A stretch of 64,000 nt of DNA from Nomia melanderi (GCF_051020985.1 NC_135010.1:2602001-2666000), one strand, 5' to 3'; shown: positions 1 to 15,401, numbered from the stretch's first letter. Numbers and translations: made by a program. The notes: a model not told the origin generated them from the sequence alone.

Positions 1-2280
1 TACGAATTGCAGTCTATCTTCCTTTGTCTCCTTTGGAACCTATCAAGACGAGCTTGATTACCGAACTTCGTTATTACTGTCTCAAAGTTGGAAAGAGACA
101 AGAAATTTTTATCTCTGTCGACGTGGAATAGAAAGTAGAAAAAGAGGTAAACAAAAGAAGATGAGGGACGGGAAGGGCTCGTTTCACAAATTCGCGGTTG
201 ATTTAAAAGCCCACAAAGAGCAAAATGACACGAGTGACTAACGAAGATGAGAAAAAAGGTAAATTGCAAGAATCATTACTGGGACACTTTCATCCACAGG
301 CCCAATCTCTTGCTATTGGTGCTTGGTAGCTGGCTATAAGAAAAGCAAATTCGTTCCATCGTCCCAACGTCTCGCTTCTCCTCTTTCCCTCGACTACTTG
401 ACATGCAGCTATTAACGTAATCTCACTGATTATATGGTTAACTTCATTATTACTTTATATTTTATCGGGACCGCTCCAGGGTCCCTTTGTGCATGACTTC
501 GATAATGAACCATGATGCATAGATTCTCAGCGATGAGTGTCTGGTAACTGTTACCAGTTTACCGGTTATCGAGCTCGAAACGGTTCAATTTTTAATATGC
601 ACCCTCTGAAACACGTTCAATCCACGTAAATTGGACTACGATCAAATTTGCAATAACACATTTTAATATGAGTCGATGCTGTTATTCTACTCCAATTTAC
701 AATCTGATTAAATGGTTGCAAACCTACACATGCAAGAACATTGTGAGGACCTTTTTCGCTGAGAACACGTTATGAATACAATATACTATATACAACAGTC
801 TAGTATAGCGTGCGAGATACCGTAGAGAGGACGCTGTATAGCTTGTGCCATGGAACTCCATTTAATCTAGAGCAAATACGGAGCGGTCCGCTTAAATCAA
901 AACAGAGTCAAGAAGAGAGAACAGTTTCCTTTGTCGGGTCTAATCTGGACAAACAGTCGTATATCACGATGGTGTCGTCCAGGTTGCTGTTTTATCCACG
1001 TTTATCCCCAGTGGCGGCTACCGGAGAATTCAAAGGAAACTGAAATATCTTCGATAGCTTCTAATTTTGGTACAACAGTACCCTTTTTGTGTGAAAATTT
1101 GTTACCCTTCATGCAAATATATTGAAAATGTATGTTCCCTTGTCGAATAATTCATTCGTTTATTGTCACTAAAATTTCAATGCTTCATTTGTAAAAGTAT
1201 TTCTTTTTCGGCTAACACATCTATTGTATTTCTTTATATTTATATTTCTACGACATTTTTCAATATATCCAGTAACGTTTAACGATTGATCACAGTATTT
1301 AGGAATATGGATCTACAGTTAGTAGATGAAACAAAGTCGAATTTCTATTACCAATTTATGGAACAATAGTTCCATGAAACTGCTCCATGAACAATTATTA
1401 AACAATAGTTCCTTGCTACTAGAAGACGTTCGCAAACTTAACGCAATCGTGGTGTCTTTTGAACATAATTTTCAATCATGTTTTTTATTTACCTAGTTAT
1501 ATATTTTACGTGTTTGATTAGAAAATTCTGCACTCTTTAAAGTAAAACTAATTAGAAATTGTTTTGAAACTATCAATCCCGTATTAGTTAATACAAATCA
1601 AACACACGTTTTGAACAGTTTCAAACATTCACAGACATTTCTTGTTTTCATAGTTATTTGAAAGTGGTCATTCTCCAGCCGTTAACCCTATATTAATTGT
1701 ATACAAGTTTGACAAACTGTCGAATTATTCGCAAACATCTACATGGAACCGCCTCCTTCATGTAGTAATTTGAAACCAATAATTCTTATATCGTTAATCA
1801 GTTGCTGACAACCTCCGATTTAGTCTCATACATCAATTATCAAATATTTGTAAATAATTTCAAGCGATTGACAGTCAAACTATTAGTCAGAAACTCATTG
1901 GAGGTCATCCTTATATATTAAATTGACTAACAACTATCATCGCATTTTTAAATGAAATTGGAAGAAAAATTTCAGTTCGTATTTTATTCGGAAGGTTTTT
2001 ATTGTCTTTTAATTTACTTATTCATAATATTTAGTTATACATTGCATTGCAAATGCCATATTGAAAACTAAAACGATAAGATTGCTTGACCATCCTAATA
2101 CTTTCTTATACGTATTCGGTTCAATGAACGTTTAATCAATTATCTAATATTACTTTGTGGAATATTTAAAAAAAAACCTGTACAATTATTCGTGACGAAA
2201 CATGAAACATCATATTCGATACTTTATAATAGCCACAATAATCTCTTCAGGGAAACAGCGTGTTCTATATGATCATACAT
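1..2280. other. A+T-rich gene-free stretch
   Basis: Mostly A+T-rich sequence with short ORFs in all frames. None shows a domain, a signal peptide or flanking splice sites that would make an exon. I see no repeat with clear termini and no RNA gene here. Confidence 0.5.
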
Positions 2281-2900
2281 CAGTGACTTCCCGCGTGAAT
2301 TTTCATTCGTTTTCGTTTGCCTGAAATCTGGTGTCTGCGATGCTCGCGCAATAATGTCTCATTAGAAGGACATAATGGCAGGAGTTTTCAATGGAAACGT
2401 CATCGTGCTCCGGAGCTTTGATGCTCGGCGGATGGAACTCAGATGTTCGTGTGCATGTACCTGGCGTATATACCGGGTGTATGAGAAGGAAGAAATGGCG
2501 TTTCCTTCTTGTCCTGGAAAAAAGCTGGTGGCGTTATCACGCGACCAGGTTTTCGCTCTGAAAAGCTTTCTTTGCCCGATCGAGGCGCGGTCTCCAATTA
2601 ACGCTTTCCGCGGTGTCGAAAGCGCCGGCGGCGCGCTCTAAAGTGGATTAAAGCGGGCCCCGTTTGCTACCGCCTTTTACAACATTTACAAACGCGAACG
2701 CGTGTACGCGGCGCACACGCCTCTTCTTGTGCTCGGTCTCGATGCCTGCTCCGTCGCCTCTATTCTTATTCCCTCTATGCTTCTCTATGCGCATTCAATC
2801 CGCTGCGAATGCAAAAATATTCCGTCCGATTTCGGATAACGCGGGTTTGCTGGAATACGTGTTTGGCTTTGCTTGGTTCAATTTCAGTTAACGAGAAAGA
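2281..2900. other. GC/CpG-rich block without recognised gene
   Basis: GC content rises sharply against the flanks and CpG dinucleotides are frequent. An 88-codon plus-strand ORF (2375-2641) and a 75-codon one (2664-2891) lie here, but neither resembles a known family and long ORFs are expected in CpG-rich DNA. It could be a promoter, an untranslated exon or a conserved regulatory block. Confidence 0.35.
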
Positions 2901-5900
2901 AACGTTTGTTCGTACACGTTTCAATTGCAAATTGTATACCCTTTGATTGACATTTGATAGACGTCTGTGCTTGGTGTTTGTTTTAGGCTTTAACTGACTT
3001 TCTCGTGTTCGTAAGTGTTTTTTTTACTCTTTTTAAGCGACCGAACGTGAAGGATTATTACTTTAGAACATTTACACTCGGTAATTAGTTTTATTAATGG
3101 TTTTTGAACTTTTTCGGAGGGAAAACTTGTTTAAAATCTTAACACCTCGTTGATCGGTCACGAGCATACTCGTGTTTATTGGTACGAGATGTTCGTGAGT
3201 TTCGTTGTGTTTACACTTATATTAATTTATGCCTGAAAGCAATACATATCTTTATGAAAGCGTTCTAGATTATATTCATCAGTTTAAAGCATTTAAATCA
3301 TTTATTTTGAAGAAGTCTTTGCATTTCAACATTTAAAATAAAAGCGGCAGTGATAGTTTTACTATTTTGTAGAGATACTTTTCTGATAAATGGTAGATAT
3401 ATATCGAATGTCATATAATGATTTATATAATGAAATTTAAATGGAAAGAATGTTAATATGTGTATTAACTTGTAGAATTAAATATAAGTAAGTCCTCTTT
3501 TTACAGATATACCCTACTATTATTGCTATCGTTCTAATGCTCACTCTTTCGTTAGACAGTAGAATACACATACAAATACAACAACAATAAATAAACCAAT
3601 TAGCAACTGAATTTATTATAACCATATGTTTGCATGCATTTTTGCACCCTTGATTCAAGTATACAATTTTGAAATACTATTTCAATATCTTTCAATCAAA
3701 TATCTTTTCTTACAGAAATTTTAGATACACTTAATATAGTTATAATATTATCAAAATTACTTGAATACAGTACCTATCTATTTATAGATCCTTTTTCTTT
3801 TCTAAGTGAAACAACTTGCTGAAGATCCCTTTTGATAAGTAACTAAAACAAGGAATGTGTTAATTGTAAATCGTGTGTATGCTTTTTTTTAATTCGGTTA
3901 ATATGACTTTACTTGACCTTACGATGGTGCAAAGGGATGAAAGTAGAAATTGCAGTAGACAAGGTATATAAAAGGGTGAGTCTGAAATTAAGAAGATATA
4001 GATAAAAAGAACTGGCTGCACGTTGGACTAACAAGACTCAGGACTCAGGGGCTATTATCATAATTGTGGGCTGCAGGCAGTGGCTGTGCCCACAAACCAG
4101 AATGCCTCTTGTCTCATCTACCTTCGTTTTCTCCTTCTTCTTTCTTGCGTTCCTCTTCTTTCTCCGCTTCTTCTTCGAGTCTTTTTACTCAAACCTTCGT
4201 ACTCTCGTATTTTGCGCGTCTCTTCGCTGGTCTTTTGCACGTGCTAGAGACAAATGGATCGACCCCTACGGCATTTAACTTTCACGCTCCGTATTTCCAT
4301 TTAGATTAAAAAGCCTCTTCGATATTTTACAAATTCTCGAAAAAACAGGACGAAGCTTTCCAAGTTTGTCTTGGACACAGTTACATATCCCGGAATAAAT
4401 ATTCAAATAAATATCGGGGATAGGTACCACATAAAATGTTATTAATTAATCTTAATCTAATAATAGACGTTCATCACAGTGGTTCATGTTACATCAAATG
4501 ATAATAAGAAGAATATACAATATTACTTAAATCATAGAACTAGAATACCATAAAATAATTATGATTACAATTAACAATTAAACATTTCGTGTTCCATATT
4601 AGAAAATATTTGTTTGTAAATTTATATATTATTTTCAGAGTTATCACGATTTACTTCAAACATTGTTATAAAATGTCTTCAATCTTTTCTGCATTTTAAA
4701 ATGTAGAAAATAATATTTTTTTTTAACTTCTACTTACTTATTAGTTACAATATCAATCTAATATCAACCTAATATTAAGAATTAGATTATATTTCTATAG
4801 GGATTATTAATTTAAAATAGTATATATTTAGTGGATTTTGAATTGAAAGGATAAGTATATTTTCATTCGCATAGTTTTTGAAATATTTCTTTTAATCAGA
4901 AATGAACGATTATCTTGGACTTTGTTTATTTTTATATTTATTTTTTATCTGCTTTTGTGATTTTTTGTTTGCACAAGATATTTCAACATCCCTGATCTAT
5001 ATATGGAGATAAAGGAAGTATTATCATCCCATTATTCTTAGAAACGTCTGCAACCAGTGTATATACCAAATGTATATACATATAATACCAGCGTCTGTTC
5101 AGAAACAATGCTAAAATCCAAGATGTAATGTCTGCCAACAATCGTTGCATTCTCTCGTATCTGTACTTTTCTTGATTACGAGACAGGCTTTAAGATCCTG
5201 CCAAGACCTGTTCATACATCTCGACTTTCATTTTAAGAAACGGCGATGTAACACAAGTAAATCGACATCAAATGTGAAGAGTGCAATTCTTTTGATCGAC
5301 TCTTTTATGACAAAATTACACAAAACTTTTCAATCTTTCAAAATGCACTCATTACTATAAACTGAACGTTGCATACATTTTACTTTCAAAGAAGACATGG
5401 TTTTATTTTAATCTTAACTATAATTATTAAACTATAAGTTTATTTATAAATTTACATTTTGAATGATATATTTGTAAAATGGATACTTTACAGAAATTAA
5501 CTTCTTATCTTAAACTATTAATTTGAAAGCAAAATAGAAATGTCATTAGTCATTAATCATTTTATTTTCATTTATATTACTTTATATTTGATATGATCAT
5601 GTGTAGATATAAAATGTAATTATTCTACTACCTATACTAAAAGTTTAAAAAACAGTTTCATCATTATGAATGATCTCTTTGCGAATAAAAATAACTGAAA
5701 CTATTTTATATAATTCAATTTATACGAAATAAGTATTTATACTAATTTTTATTTCCACCACCACCATTTTCAACATCCTTTTATTATTTATTTTGTATAA
5801 GTGAAATATACATATAAAATTCGAGGGAGCATCTATGAAGAAATTTCTGTATTTTCTACATTCCATGTAATTAGCTCCACAGGCTTCTACCAACCAATCA

Positions 5901-6110
5901 AAAAATTTCGCGAATATAGTATTTTCTACCTTTCTCACTATTCATACTGCTCCGCTATAGAACCACCCCGTTTCAATGCATTTTGAGAACAAAATCCCAA
6001 TATGTTCTTTCACGTTCCAAGCTTTATTCTAAATCTGACTAACGACGGGTATTTTGACAGGTTTACCCTTCCACCTTTCAGTATCTATCATACCGTACCC
6101 TGCATCCTTT
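2901..6110. other. A+T-rich gene-free stretch
   Basis: Long A+T-rich DNA. A pyrimidine-rich stretch near 4105-4200 makes two overlapping plus-strand ORFs of low complexity, rich in S, F and L, which I do not take as genes. Nothing else is recognisable. Confidence 0.45.
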
Positions 6111-7160
6111 AAGTGGCGTTGCTAAATTGTTTCTTTTTTTTCGCGTTTCCTCTCGTGTGTTCTTTCAACGAGAGATGCCAGGGGCGTGTATGTTTGTTTA
6201 TCCTCGGTGTACCCTATTATTAGGGGCCGGTGCTGCTCGAAAACCGAATGGCCCATGCGGATATTTGGGCCTTGAGAGACGATCGCGCATCCCCCATCCT
6301 CCCCTCCAGTCTCGCCGACCCGAGTGTTCGGTTCTCCCTTCCATGCTCTGCTGCCGCGGTTCCCTCCCTACATTTCGCGCGTAAGTGTAGTTCCAGACGA
6401 AAAGGATAGCCGAATAAATTTCAGGACGGAGGTTGTTCTGTTCCCGGCGGGGGCCTTTGCCTACCTATCTAGATCCTGATTTAGACTCTGCCGTATTTTA
6501 ATTTATCGTTGGTGATCGTGCCGATTACAGAAACGTCTATTCATAAAAAGCAAAAGAATTCCTGGTGTCTTACAACCAACTAATGTGCTGGCAAAGAGGC
6601 ATATTTTACGCCTTTTTCACTGAATGACCGATAGTTTCTCATCTCGATGTCTTCAGATTGATGCTCAAAAGACGTCGTTAGTTCGAGACCACACCATTCG
6701 CTCGAAAGGGTGCGTTCAGCGAGAAAAATGTATCAATTAAGCGCGGTTAGGCGGCGTGTCCGTGGCAGGAGATATTTATACGCCCCCTTTTTTTCGCGTG
6801 GTTCCGTTTTCATGGGACGACTCGTGGGATCCTTCTACTCTCCGCGACCCACAATGCACCGCTGATGACATATCCTGCAGGTCCGGCAATTGAATCGTGT
6901 CTGTTTGCAGAGATGACACGTGACTGGCCGCATTAGGGACACGGTCGCACCCTTACCGCGTCATTTGTTTAATTTAACAGTATTGTGTCGCGGTGTTTTC
7001 GTTAATTCACGCTCGATTTATCGCGCCCGTGCCCATTTCCTGCATTTTTAACGTGGGAGAAAATGGCAGCGCGAGGCGAAAGTTATTTACCCAAGCTTGC
7101 GTTTAACGTGGTCTTCCGGCGCGGTCTCGTGTGAAAATCACTGCGTATTTTTATGGGCTT
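6111..7160. other. GC/CpG-rich block without recognised gene
   Basis: A second CpG-rich island in an A+T-rich background. The longest ORF (6127-6384, plus) has no recognisable domain. A regulatory or untranslated-exon role is possible but not shown. Confidence 0.35.
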
Positions 7161-10100
7161 GTTCCATTGCCGTGACAAATGTTGCCATTCATATGTCCGT
7201 TCGTATTGTACTTACATTTAGTGTAATGTATCGATCTTCATTCATGATGCGATATGGTGATGACACTAAAATTCTGCACAACGGTTATTTGTTGAGTTTC
7301 TTTTTTATAATATTGGCCTTTCCCATGACGTAAAATACTTTTACCGACTCTATGGAGATTTTATAATTTTTTGTTCTTATTTAATATTTCAATTTTAAAG
7401 AGACTAATTTTTTGTATTAAACGATTCACCTGCTTGAATTCATTTTCAACACTCTTTATGAGAAACAATATCTTTGCTAAAGGAAGAATTATTTTTATTT
7501 CATGTCAATGTCCGCCTTGAAATATAATATAAGCGACGGTTATATAATAAATTTTATTATACGTACATATTTTACTTATTATATATATTTATTATAATAA
7601 TATAATAAGTACTATATTGTTATAGAGCGTTATACTCATTATGCAATATTAGAATCTTCTGTATAAGACTAGCCTCATGCTTTCAATTGTAGTTATTAAT
7701 AAATACGTGAAAAAAATTATATTTTGCATAATATAATATGTACTTCTATAGCAATTTCATTTTTATTAAATAATTCATAACAATTCAAAACTAAAATATT
7801 TTTTTTTGAAACCACAAAAGAAATAATAAATCTTTTTACTTTAATATTGTGAAAGGTGTGTTTATCTTTATTAACAGTAAAACTACCGAGCAGTTAAATT
7901 GACTTTTTAAAATTTCTCTATAGAAACTCCAAGAATGTTGAAACTTTAATTCATTTACAATTCAGTTTGCGTATTACTAAATCAATTTCTTTAATAATTT
8001 CTCAAACAAACATCTGTTATCTTTTTAATAATCACAGAATGAAAAAATCAGTAATCGGTAATTCTGAAAAATAGTAATAAAGCGTGTAAAAAATGTAAAA
8101 GATAAGTTTAGATTACACTTAAAGTAGTGTACAATTTTTCTTATTTAATTATTTTAGATCACTATGAAATTTTGAGACCATAATATGCAAGTGATTTTAA
8201 AATTAAATACTCAAAAACTGATGCAAACTGTTTTGTGTATTTTTATCGACCTACAGGTTTCTGTTTTAATGCACTAGGGATTTCCAACTATTAGCTCGAC
8301 ATCTAACGGTACACATCAGAGTTTCTCTTTGTTGGATCAGTTCAATGTAAATATTAAAACAAAATAATTTCTTGACGTAGAAAAATTGAAATTTTCTTCC
8401 TTCATAATTGGAGAGTTTAAATTGTATATTCTAATGTCAATTTTTGTATCATTAAACATTAATATAATAGGTTCAGTTGATTAACCAATACTTTAAAATA
8501 CTTTTTCTTGAAACGTTACTTTCAAATAAAACAGGATTAACTTACTTATATAATAGTTACTTATATAATGAAGTATTTAAGTAATTATATAATTAAAGTA
8601 TAGTTTACAGATACAATAATTCCATGATTTAATGAGAAATCTTATACAAGAGCGTAAAATAATTCTGATTTGAATCTAACAATATTCTAACAATATCCAC
8701 TAGGAGATAATAGTGCGTCTATGTAATAATTGTATATAGCTTCGAAAACTGCAGCTTTTCTTATTTAATATTGAGACAACTTTGTGTGGTCGCAAATTGA
8801 GCAACCGCAATTGAAACTAGAAACTATATAAGACATGGAACTACTTTTTAAATCGTTAAAGTCTCTAACCGTAAGACAAATTTACGTAACTCGTATATAA
8901 AATATATTTACATTGACCTACAAATATAGTTAAAGAATATTTTTTAATCACTACATTCTTTACGTTTCTCTTTTATCGCCTTGACCTATAATATCGTGTC
9001 AGATTCATGGCGAAAATTTTAAACTGAATTTGGAAAATCTAAATGTTATTTACTTTCTTTAAAATATAAATTAAATCTTACTATTATTAAATATTATTAT
9101 TAAATATTATCTATAGTCAATCGTTAACCTTTGGAGTAAACGTAGAAGTAAAGTAAGCATAAAAATTTGTTCTTTTCCTAATAAATTATTACTGATGAAA
9201 TTGTTGTATCGATCATTGTTACGAAATAAATCATAGAGCAACGGATTAATATTATTTTTATTTTTTCAACTAACTGGCAATCCTTATACATACATATTGT
9301 AGTTTAAGTCTGTATTGACAATCATGAAAGGAGAACTCTATTTTTGCTGAGATCGGTAAGGTAGTTGACTTCGTCCAAGAAAGTCGATAAAGTATTCTTT
9401 TTACCTTTATCATTGATGAAAATTGGTACTTTTATTATCGACGAGATACGGAATAAACTGGATTTCTTATGGGCCCTCGTGTTCGATAAAGTGAAATACC
9501 GATTGTGTAGAAAAAGCAAACATTACGATATGTCCTCTATGATTAAAAGTGACAAATTTAAGAATTACATTCGAACCAATGATTGAAGTTGGCAAAATCG
9601 ACAAATGTAAAGTTTTCTTTGCAAATTAAAAACACACATGCTTGCATGCGGTATATCGGATCTTATGGTAGAATTGTTGATTGTTAACTATTAAGCAGTC
9701 ATTTACATTTATGTGTAAGGTCTGACATTTCTTTTCGTTGAAAGATGGCATTCTTACAATTTCGAAGTAACATAATGAAAATATTATTAATAAATATAGA
9801 ACATTTGCTTACTGAACTGATAATAAGTCCAAACCTGATTCTATTAAGACAATATTTCCTCAGAAACATTGTCACAGTTTCATTGTAAATTTTATCTCTT
9901 ATACAATATAATTCGAAGAGCTTAAAAATTCTGATAGATAATGCTAATTGTTATTAATATTTACTGGTAACGGATTAAAAACATTTAAATAATAATAAAT
10001 AAACAAAAGCATATTTTTCTTTTTGTTTGAGTAATAATCTTTTCTATATGGCAGAGTCTAATACCTCTAGGAAAAAGTAATTGTTGCAACCAAATGAAAG

Positions 10101-11233
10101 TGATGATCGATGTGTATTTGCTATGTTTAAGTACAATTTATACATGAAAACAACTGAGAGATACTAAAATGATAAAATATTCTTTTGCAAAATTTTAGAT
10201 CTTAACTATCGGCTCGTCAAAAATCGTATTAGCAAATATTGTTTCTATCTGAAAGGGAGTTGTATATAATATTTTAACCCAATCGAATTTGACAGGTTTT
10301 TAGGATTAAGTACAGTGTATATTCATATTGAAATATATGTTTATCCTTTGTTTTGTTTCTAGTCTGTTTATATTTATTCTTCACATATATTAATTATGAT
10401 TGATATATATTAATACGTGTACAGAGAATACACAGATCGTATAGGTGTATATGTTCACTTGGTTAGAAGTAGGTACTTAAATAATATTTCATTTTATACT
10501 AAGAAATGTATAAATACATCTTTGAACTAAATTTGAAGTTTTGTATTTTGGTTTATTTCAAACGTCCATTTTTGATCATAACATTTAAAATTCACTTTAT
10601 TATTTAAAAATTAAAGTATAGACGTATCAGTAAAATTTTAATAATTTGATTTATTAACATACATTTTGTAGTTTTCCAGAGCATTATATAGTACAATAAA
10701 TAAATAAATATTATAAATATAACAAAATAATTTAACGCAATGTATATTAAATATCTAAAATCACTATATGTGAAGCATGCAGTTAAGTACAGCTTCATTT
10801 ATATTTCTACATGTAAAATTATGTTATTGAAGTTTCGCAAAGCCTCTAATAAAATGAATTTATAGACTGATGTAAATGTATCACTTAACGTTAAATACTT
10901 TATGCAAAAGAAATTAACTACTGGAAGCTTTACGATAAAATAAATAAGACGTGTAAGCCTTTTCATCTATCGCTACAGTCGATTTTATCGATGTATGATA
11001 AAACAAATCATAAATTACTTAATATTATTGAAAGTATACAAGCAATAAATATTATTTAATATAAATTACGAAACACCATTAGTAGTGAGAGATTGTGAAT
11101 CTGCTTGAGCAATCTTTACAATCTATGAAGTTTTAAAAAAGTCCTATCCCATAAATCTTTGCTGACATCACAACAACGAAAGACAAGAATATTTTTGCCA
11201 CACACACTGCAATATTTTACAATATTTTATACT
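7161..11233. other. A+T-rich stretch downstream of lipocalin 1
   Basis: A+T-rich DNA with one TTAA miniature-element relic (7871-8080). The part next to 11233 should contain the 3' UTR of the downstream lipocalin, but I cannot place its poly(A) site. A pair of opposed short ORFs at 9322-9586 has no recognisable content. Confidence 0.4.
7871..8080. mobile_element. TTAA miniature element, family 1 (decayed copy)
   Basis: Begins TTAACAGTAAAACTACCGAG and shares internal sequence with the copies at 30462-30682 and 50247-50510, for example the stretch around ACAATTCAGTTT, CTAAATCA and a C-A-rich ACATCTGTTA segment. The 3' end has decayed to TAGTAATAA. It has no coding capacity, so it is a non-autonomous relic. 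TTAA targets and TTAA-ended termini are typical of the piggyBac superfamily; assignment to that group is inference. Confidence 0.65.
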
Positions 11234-13479
11234 TTAATTTCCTTCTGGACAATTTTTCTGATCAGTGCGAATGAAGTATGCCCTACTTATACTATTTTTA
11301 TCTATTACTTGATAAGCTTTTTCCAAAACAGAAACTGGCGGTTTGGGTTCTCTCGTCAGGATCCAAGCATTTCGTACACTGAAATGTAACATTATGATAG
11401 TTATTATCGATGAGTTAAGCATGTATTATTTGTTACGCAATTAAAACATTTTTTAAATTAGTCACTCGATATTATTTACGTATTATAACAATATGATTAA
11501 ATAGTGCCACACTTTTACGATGTTTGCTATTAATACTACGATATTTGAAATAATGAAATAATAATTTGTATGTTTTAATATTATTACAATTAGAAGAGAG
11601 TGAAACTATTAATAGTTACAAGTTTTGCATTTAAATACATTTTGTGTAAATATTTTCGTATGTTAAATGTTTATAAAATATGTAGTCTATTTATGTGTAT
11701 ATGATTATAAAAAATATGAAATTTCTGTCTGTATTGAAGAAGAGTATATATAATAAAATAGATGGAGTATGTATAATGTTATAATAGAATTTTACATTTC
11801 TTCATTGTATTATAGATTTACCTGAATACACCGAAGTTGGAGCAACTCCATACTACTGCATAAGTTTTATAGTCAGTGTCAAGAATCCAGTAAGGTGCAT
11901 CTAAAGGTAGAGGCAAAGACGGGAACGTGACAATTAATTTAGGATCTTCCATCCTACCGATTAACCTTCCAATTCCCTCGATGCTCGAAGAAACTCCGGT
12001 CCTATTACAAATGTAAAATATGTATTACCATTAGAATGATTTTCATATTCAATATAAATGTTTAATAAAATGGATTTAATAAGGTTGCTTTCACATCATA
12101 GTTTCAAGAATTTTACTCTAAATCCACGATGCATCATTTTAAAAACCCTTTGTTTATTATTGCAAAGAGATTGATAGAATTTCTATTTAATTCATTTTCA
12201 AAGTCTAATCACCTGATTTTTCAATTAAAACTATTGTGATGAATATAAATTGATCGGAATTACATTTCGATTAGATTGACTTGTATTTGTATCGGTATCA
12301 ATCTACTTGTACTAAGCAATATTAAACAAAATAAAGGAATAATTAGCATTAGAATGATTTTATTTATAGTCATTAATATAAAAGTAAAATAAGACATTAA
12401 GATTAAATATATGGAAAAAATTGTAAGAAACCCTAAGTGGTTAAATAAAACTATGGTTTGATAAATATTAATAAACAAAACGCAAGAATTACGTTAATAA
12501 ACAAAACAAATGATATATTTAACTGCTTCAGTCGGTAATTTACACCGATCAGAGTATCATTTTGTTCTATGAAAACAAATTAAATTTTCAATCTTTAATT
12601 TCTCTTCGCCAAATATTTAATTATTTAATATAAAAATATGTTTAATTCGAAATACCGATTATTTGTTTGTTTATAAATTAATCACATCATAAATTCTATA
12701 AATAATATTAATGAATCTTTAAAGAATGAGAATATACATTTTCTTAAAAATGAAAAATTTATTATTTTGTTATAATTTATGTTAATTTGTTGAACACATG
12801 TACCTACTCTGTGTTCGTTGAGTATATTCGTCATCGTTTAAAAATAATCAATCACAGATATTTACGTTAAAAAATGAATAAAACATATGAAGTTGAGGAT
12901 TTCACAGAAACAATTGCGTGTAGAAAGCATGAACGAATTCTACTTACAGGGCAGATATCTGTTTATTCAAGATTTTTATCGATCCGTTTTCACCTTGGCT
13001 GTAGTTTGCGGTCACGCACTTCCCACCGAATTCGAAAAGAGCGAAGTACCTCTCCACTTCATACCATTTCCCTGTATACTAGAAAACAAGTTAATCCGTA
13101 CACGTTTATCAAAATGATGCGACGGAAAGATTGGAAAGAATTCAGCACGCCTCCAAGAAAGTTGGAATAAATGTCTTTGGAAATGCCCCGTGTATGTCTC
13201 ATTATGTCGGATGTATATCAGTGTCCCATTGAGGGCAACTTTCTAAGTGCAGGTTGCGTACCCTCATAAGTAAGTCAATAACACAGGTGAACGAAAGAAA
13301 TCTATTCTGAGCTAACTCCTCTCAATTAATTTTAGCTGCTCGTTAAACTGTATGTTTATTATACACACCTTATTTATGTCGAAGTTCGGCATGGTTTCCA
13401 AATTAGGACAAGTGCCTAAAAATGGCACCTGCGCCGCTGCTCCCATCACAACGATTAGAATTAGACAGGCCCGTAACAT
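11234..13479 (-). CDS. Secreted lipocalin, apolipoprotein D / Lazarillo-like (copy 1)
   Basis: Four coding exons on the minus strand: 13369-13479, 12948-13078, 11822-12001 and 11234-11378, all with GT-AG introns, giving 188 aa. Residues 1-16 form a signal peptide (basic MLR, then a hydrophobic core ending in GAAA). G40-K41-W42 is the lipocalin strand-A motif (GKWYEVERYF), TDY is at 123-125, and R150 sits in the C-terminal conserved region (NAWILTRE). Cysteines 24, 58, 134 and 184 match the two disulphides usual in apoD-type lipocalins. N61-Y-S is a possible glycosylation site. The product is expected to be an extracellular beta-barrel carrying a small hydrophobic ligand such as a lipid, a retinoid or biliverdin; the ligand cannot be inferred. 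An AG acceptor lies six bases before the ATG (13486-13488), so a 5' non-coding exon must lie further upstream. Length fits the family. Orthology to one named insect lipocalin is not claimed. Confidence 0.9.
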
Positions 13480-15401
13480 TTTATTCTAGAAACAGATAAG
13501 CTAGAATTAGTTATTACAAATCTGTTTCAGATATTTTATTTTATAAATTAATAATATGAGATGTATATTCACAGAAGTATTAGTTTATTGAATGTTTATA
13601 CAAATGTTGGTAACACTTTATGTGGAAAGTTTGTAAATTTCTTAGTTTAGTTGTAAAATTGTTATTATATTGCCTTTTGCATTTTTAATTTTTTTTTGTT
13701 AATTAACATTAATTATGAAATGGATAGTAAATTATTAACATAAGAAGATTTTAAATGTACCTACGTTCTAGTTTGATTGGCAAAAACTATATAAACTTTC
13801 TATGCGTGTACTTTATTTTCAATAATGTATACAATGGGTTGCTTCAATTTAATGAAATAACAAAAACTTGTATTAAATGTTTTGGAGTGACTAAAAATTA
13901 TATTAAAGTTACTTGATAAAGTTATTTGAATTAAATACTAATTTAATTTGTGAGTAATAAGGTCATTATCTTCAATGTGTTTGTAAAACCCATTTCTTCA
14001 ATGAATTATCATAATAAGTAAGAAATTAAAATTAAAACAATACTTTTAAAAATATATCGTCCTTTTTGGTATATAATTTAAATAATTATTCTTTTTCTCT
14101 TTTTACTAAATTATTTCAATCACAAACGATCTGTATTTAACTTATGACTTAAAATGAATTCTACTTCAACAAATAGGAATTTGTTACTTAAAATAACAGT
14201 GACAGCTATGTAATAACTAGTCATAAATAATTTCTGTGAATGTTTTCAACTGTCTGTGTAAAAAATACGACCACAGTTTTGTATTAAAACGCCTTTCAAA
14301 AGAACAGTTACCTTTCGGTCTCCAAAGCTATAGTTGCGATGCAGTTATCACAGCATTGCATACTCACCGTTATTTGTGAATGTTGGTACAACAAATTTAT
14401 AATGGTAATAGTGAATATTATTTCCAATAGTATTAATTTTATAATATCCTAGTCATTTGTGTGCATCATGCATTATATAAAAAACATAAATACACTTCTG
14501 GTTTGAAATAGATTTTATTAGAACGCCATTATTAACGAATATTTCATTATAAAGGAAAATCATATTTACAGTAAATATAAAGGACTATAATAAAATATCA
14601 ATAAAATACTATTTTATTAATATAGAATTGTATCGTCGAAGTAGATTTTTAGAAAATATATAATATTTTAGTAACATTCTTATTTTCTTATGTAACAATA
14701 TAAGAAAATTTTAACAAAAATTAATAATCATTTTGAACAACCATTAGGAAAATCAAAAGGAAATATTTTTATTATGGAAAGAAAATTTGAATCTTCTTAA
14801 GCTGAACAGAATAACTGTATTATTATTTAAACTAATTAAATAAACTAACTTATACGTATCATAAATTAGTTTGCAGAATAGACTAATATTTAAACATTTA
14901 CATATCACTACTAAAAAATTAAATAAATTTAATTTCAGTAACTGCGCATTTGACAGCTAAACTATTCAACTAAAATCATTTCAAAACAATTAGTCTCTAT
15001 TAAATCAAATTTTACTGAAAAATTAATTTCAATTAATGTAAACGATTATAATATTCGCTTTATTAATTTATACATCTTCAGGAACATATTCTCGTTATGA
15101 TCTCGATAGAAAAATACATTTATTAATCATCGGTACTCCCGCTATTAAAGAGAAAAGAAAAATATTCTTGCGACTGAATACAGTCAGTACATTGTCACAC
15201 TTTTCAGACAATGTTTCCTCCTTACATCTTATAAGAATACGAATACCTTTGCAGACGTTACACTTGGCACATTAGTTATTCATAAGTCGGCTATAATCTT
15301 GAGTATCACGTATTCAGAGTTTCAAATGGCTCTATGAACTCCGACCGTACCAAGAGACGACTACAAAAATGAATTGCAAATTGAATGGAATTGATAATGG
15401 A

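Noticed and set aside
4064..4309. Two overlapping plus-strand ORFs of 70-81 codons
   Set aside because: Low-complexity S/F-rich translation of a pyrimidine-rich stretch; two frames open at the same time.
14340..14365. Sequence containing TATCACAGC, similar to the miR-2 family seed region
   Set aside because: Only about nine bases match and no convincing hairpin is seen around it.
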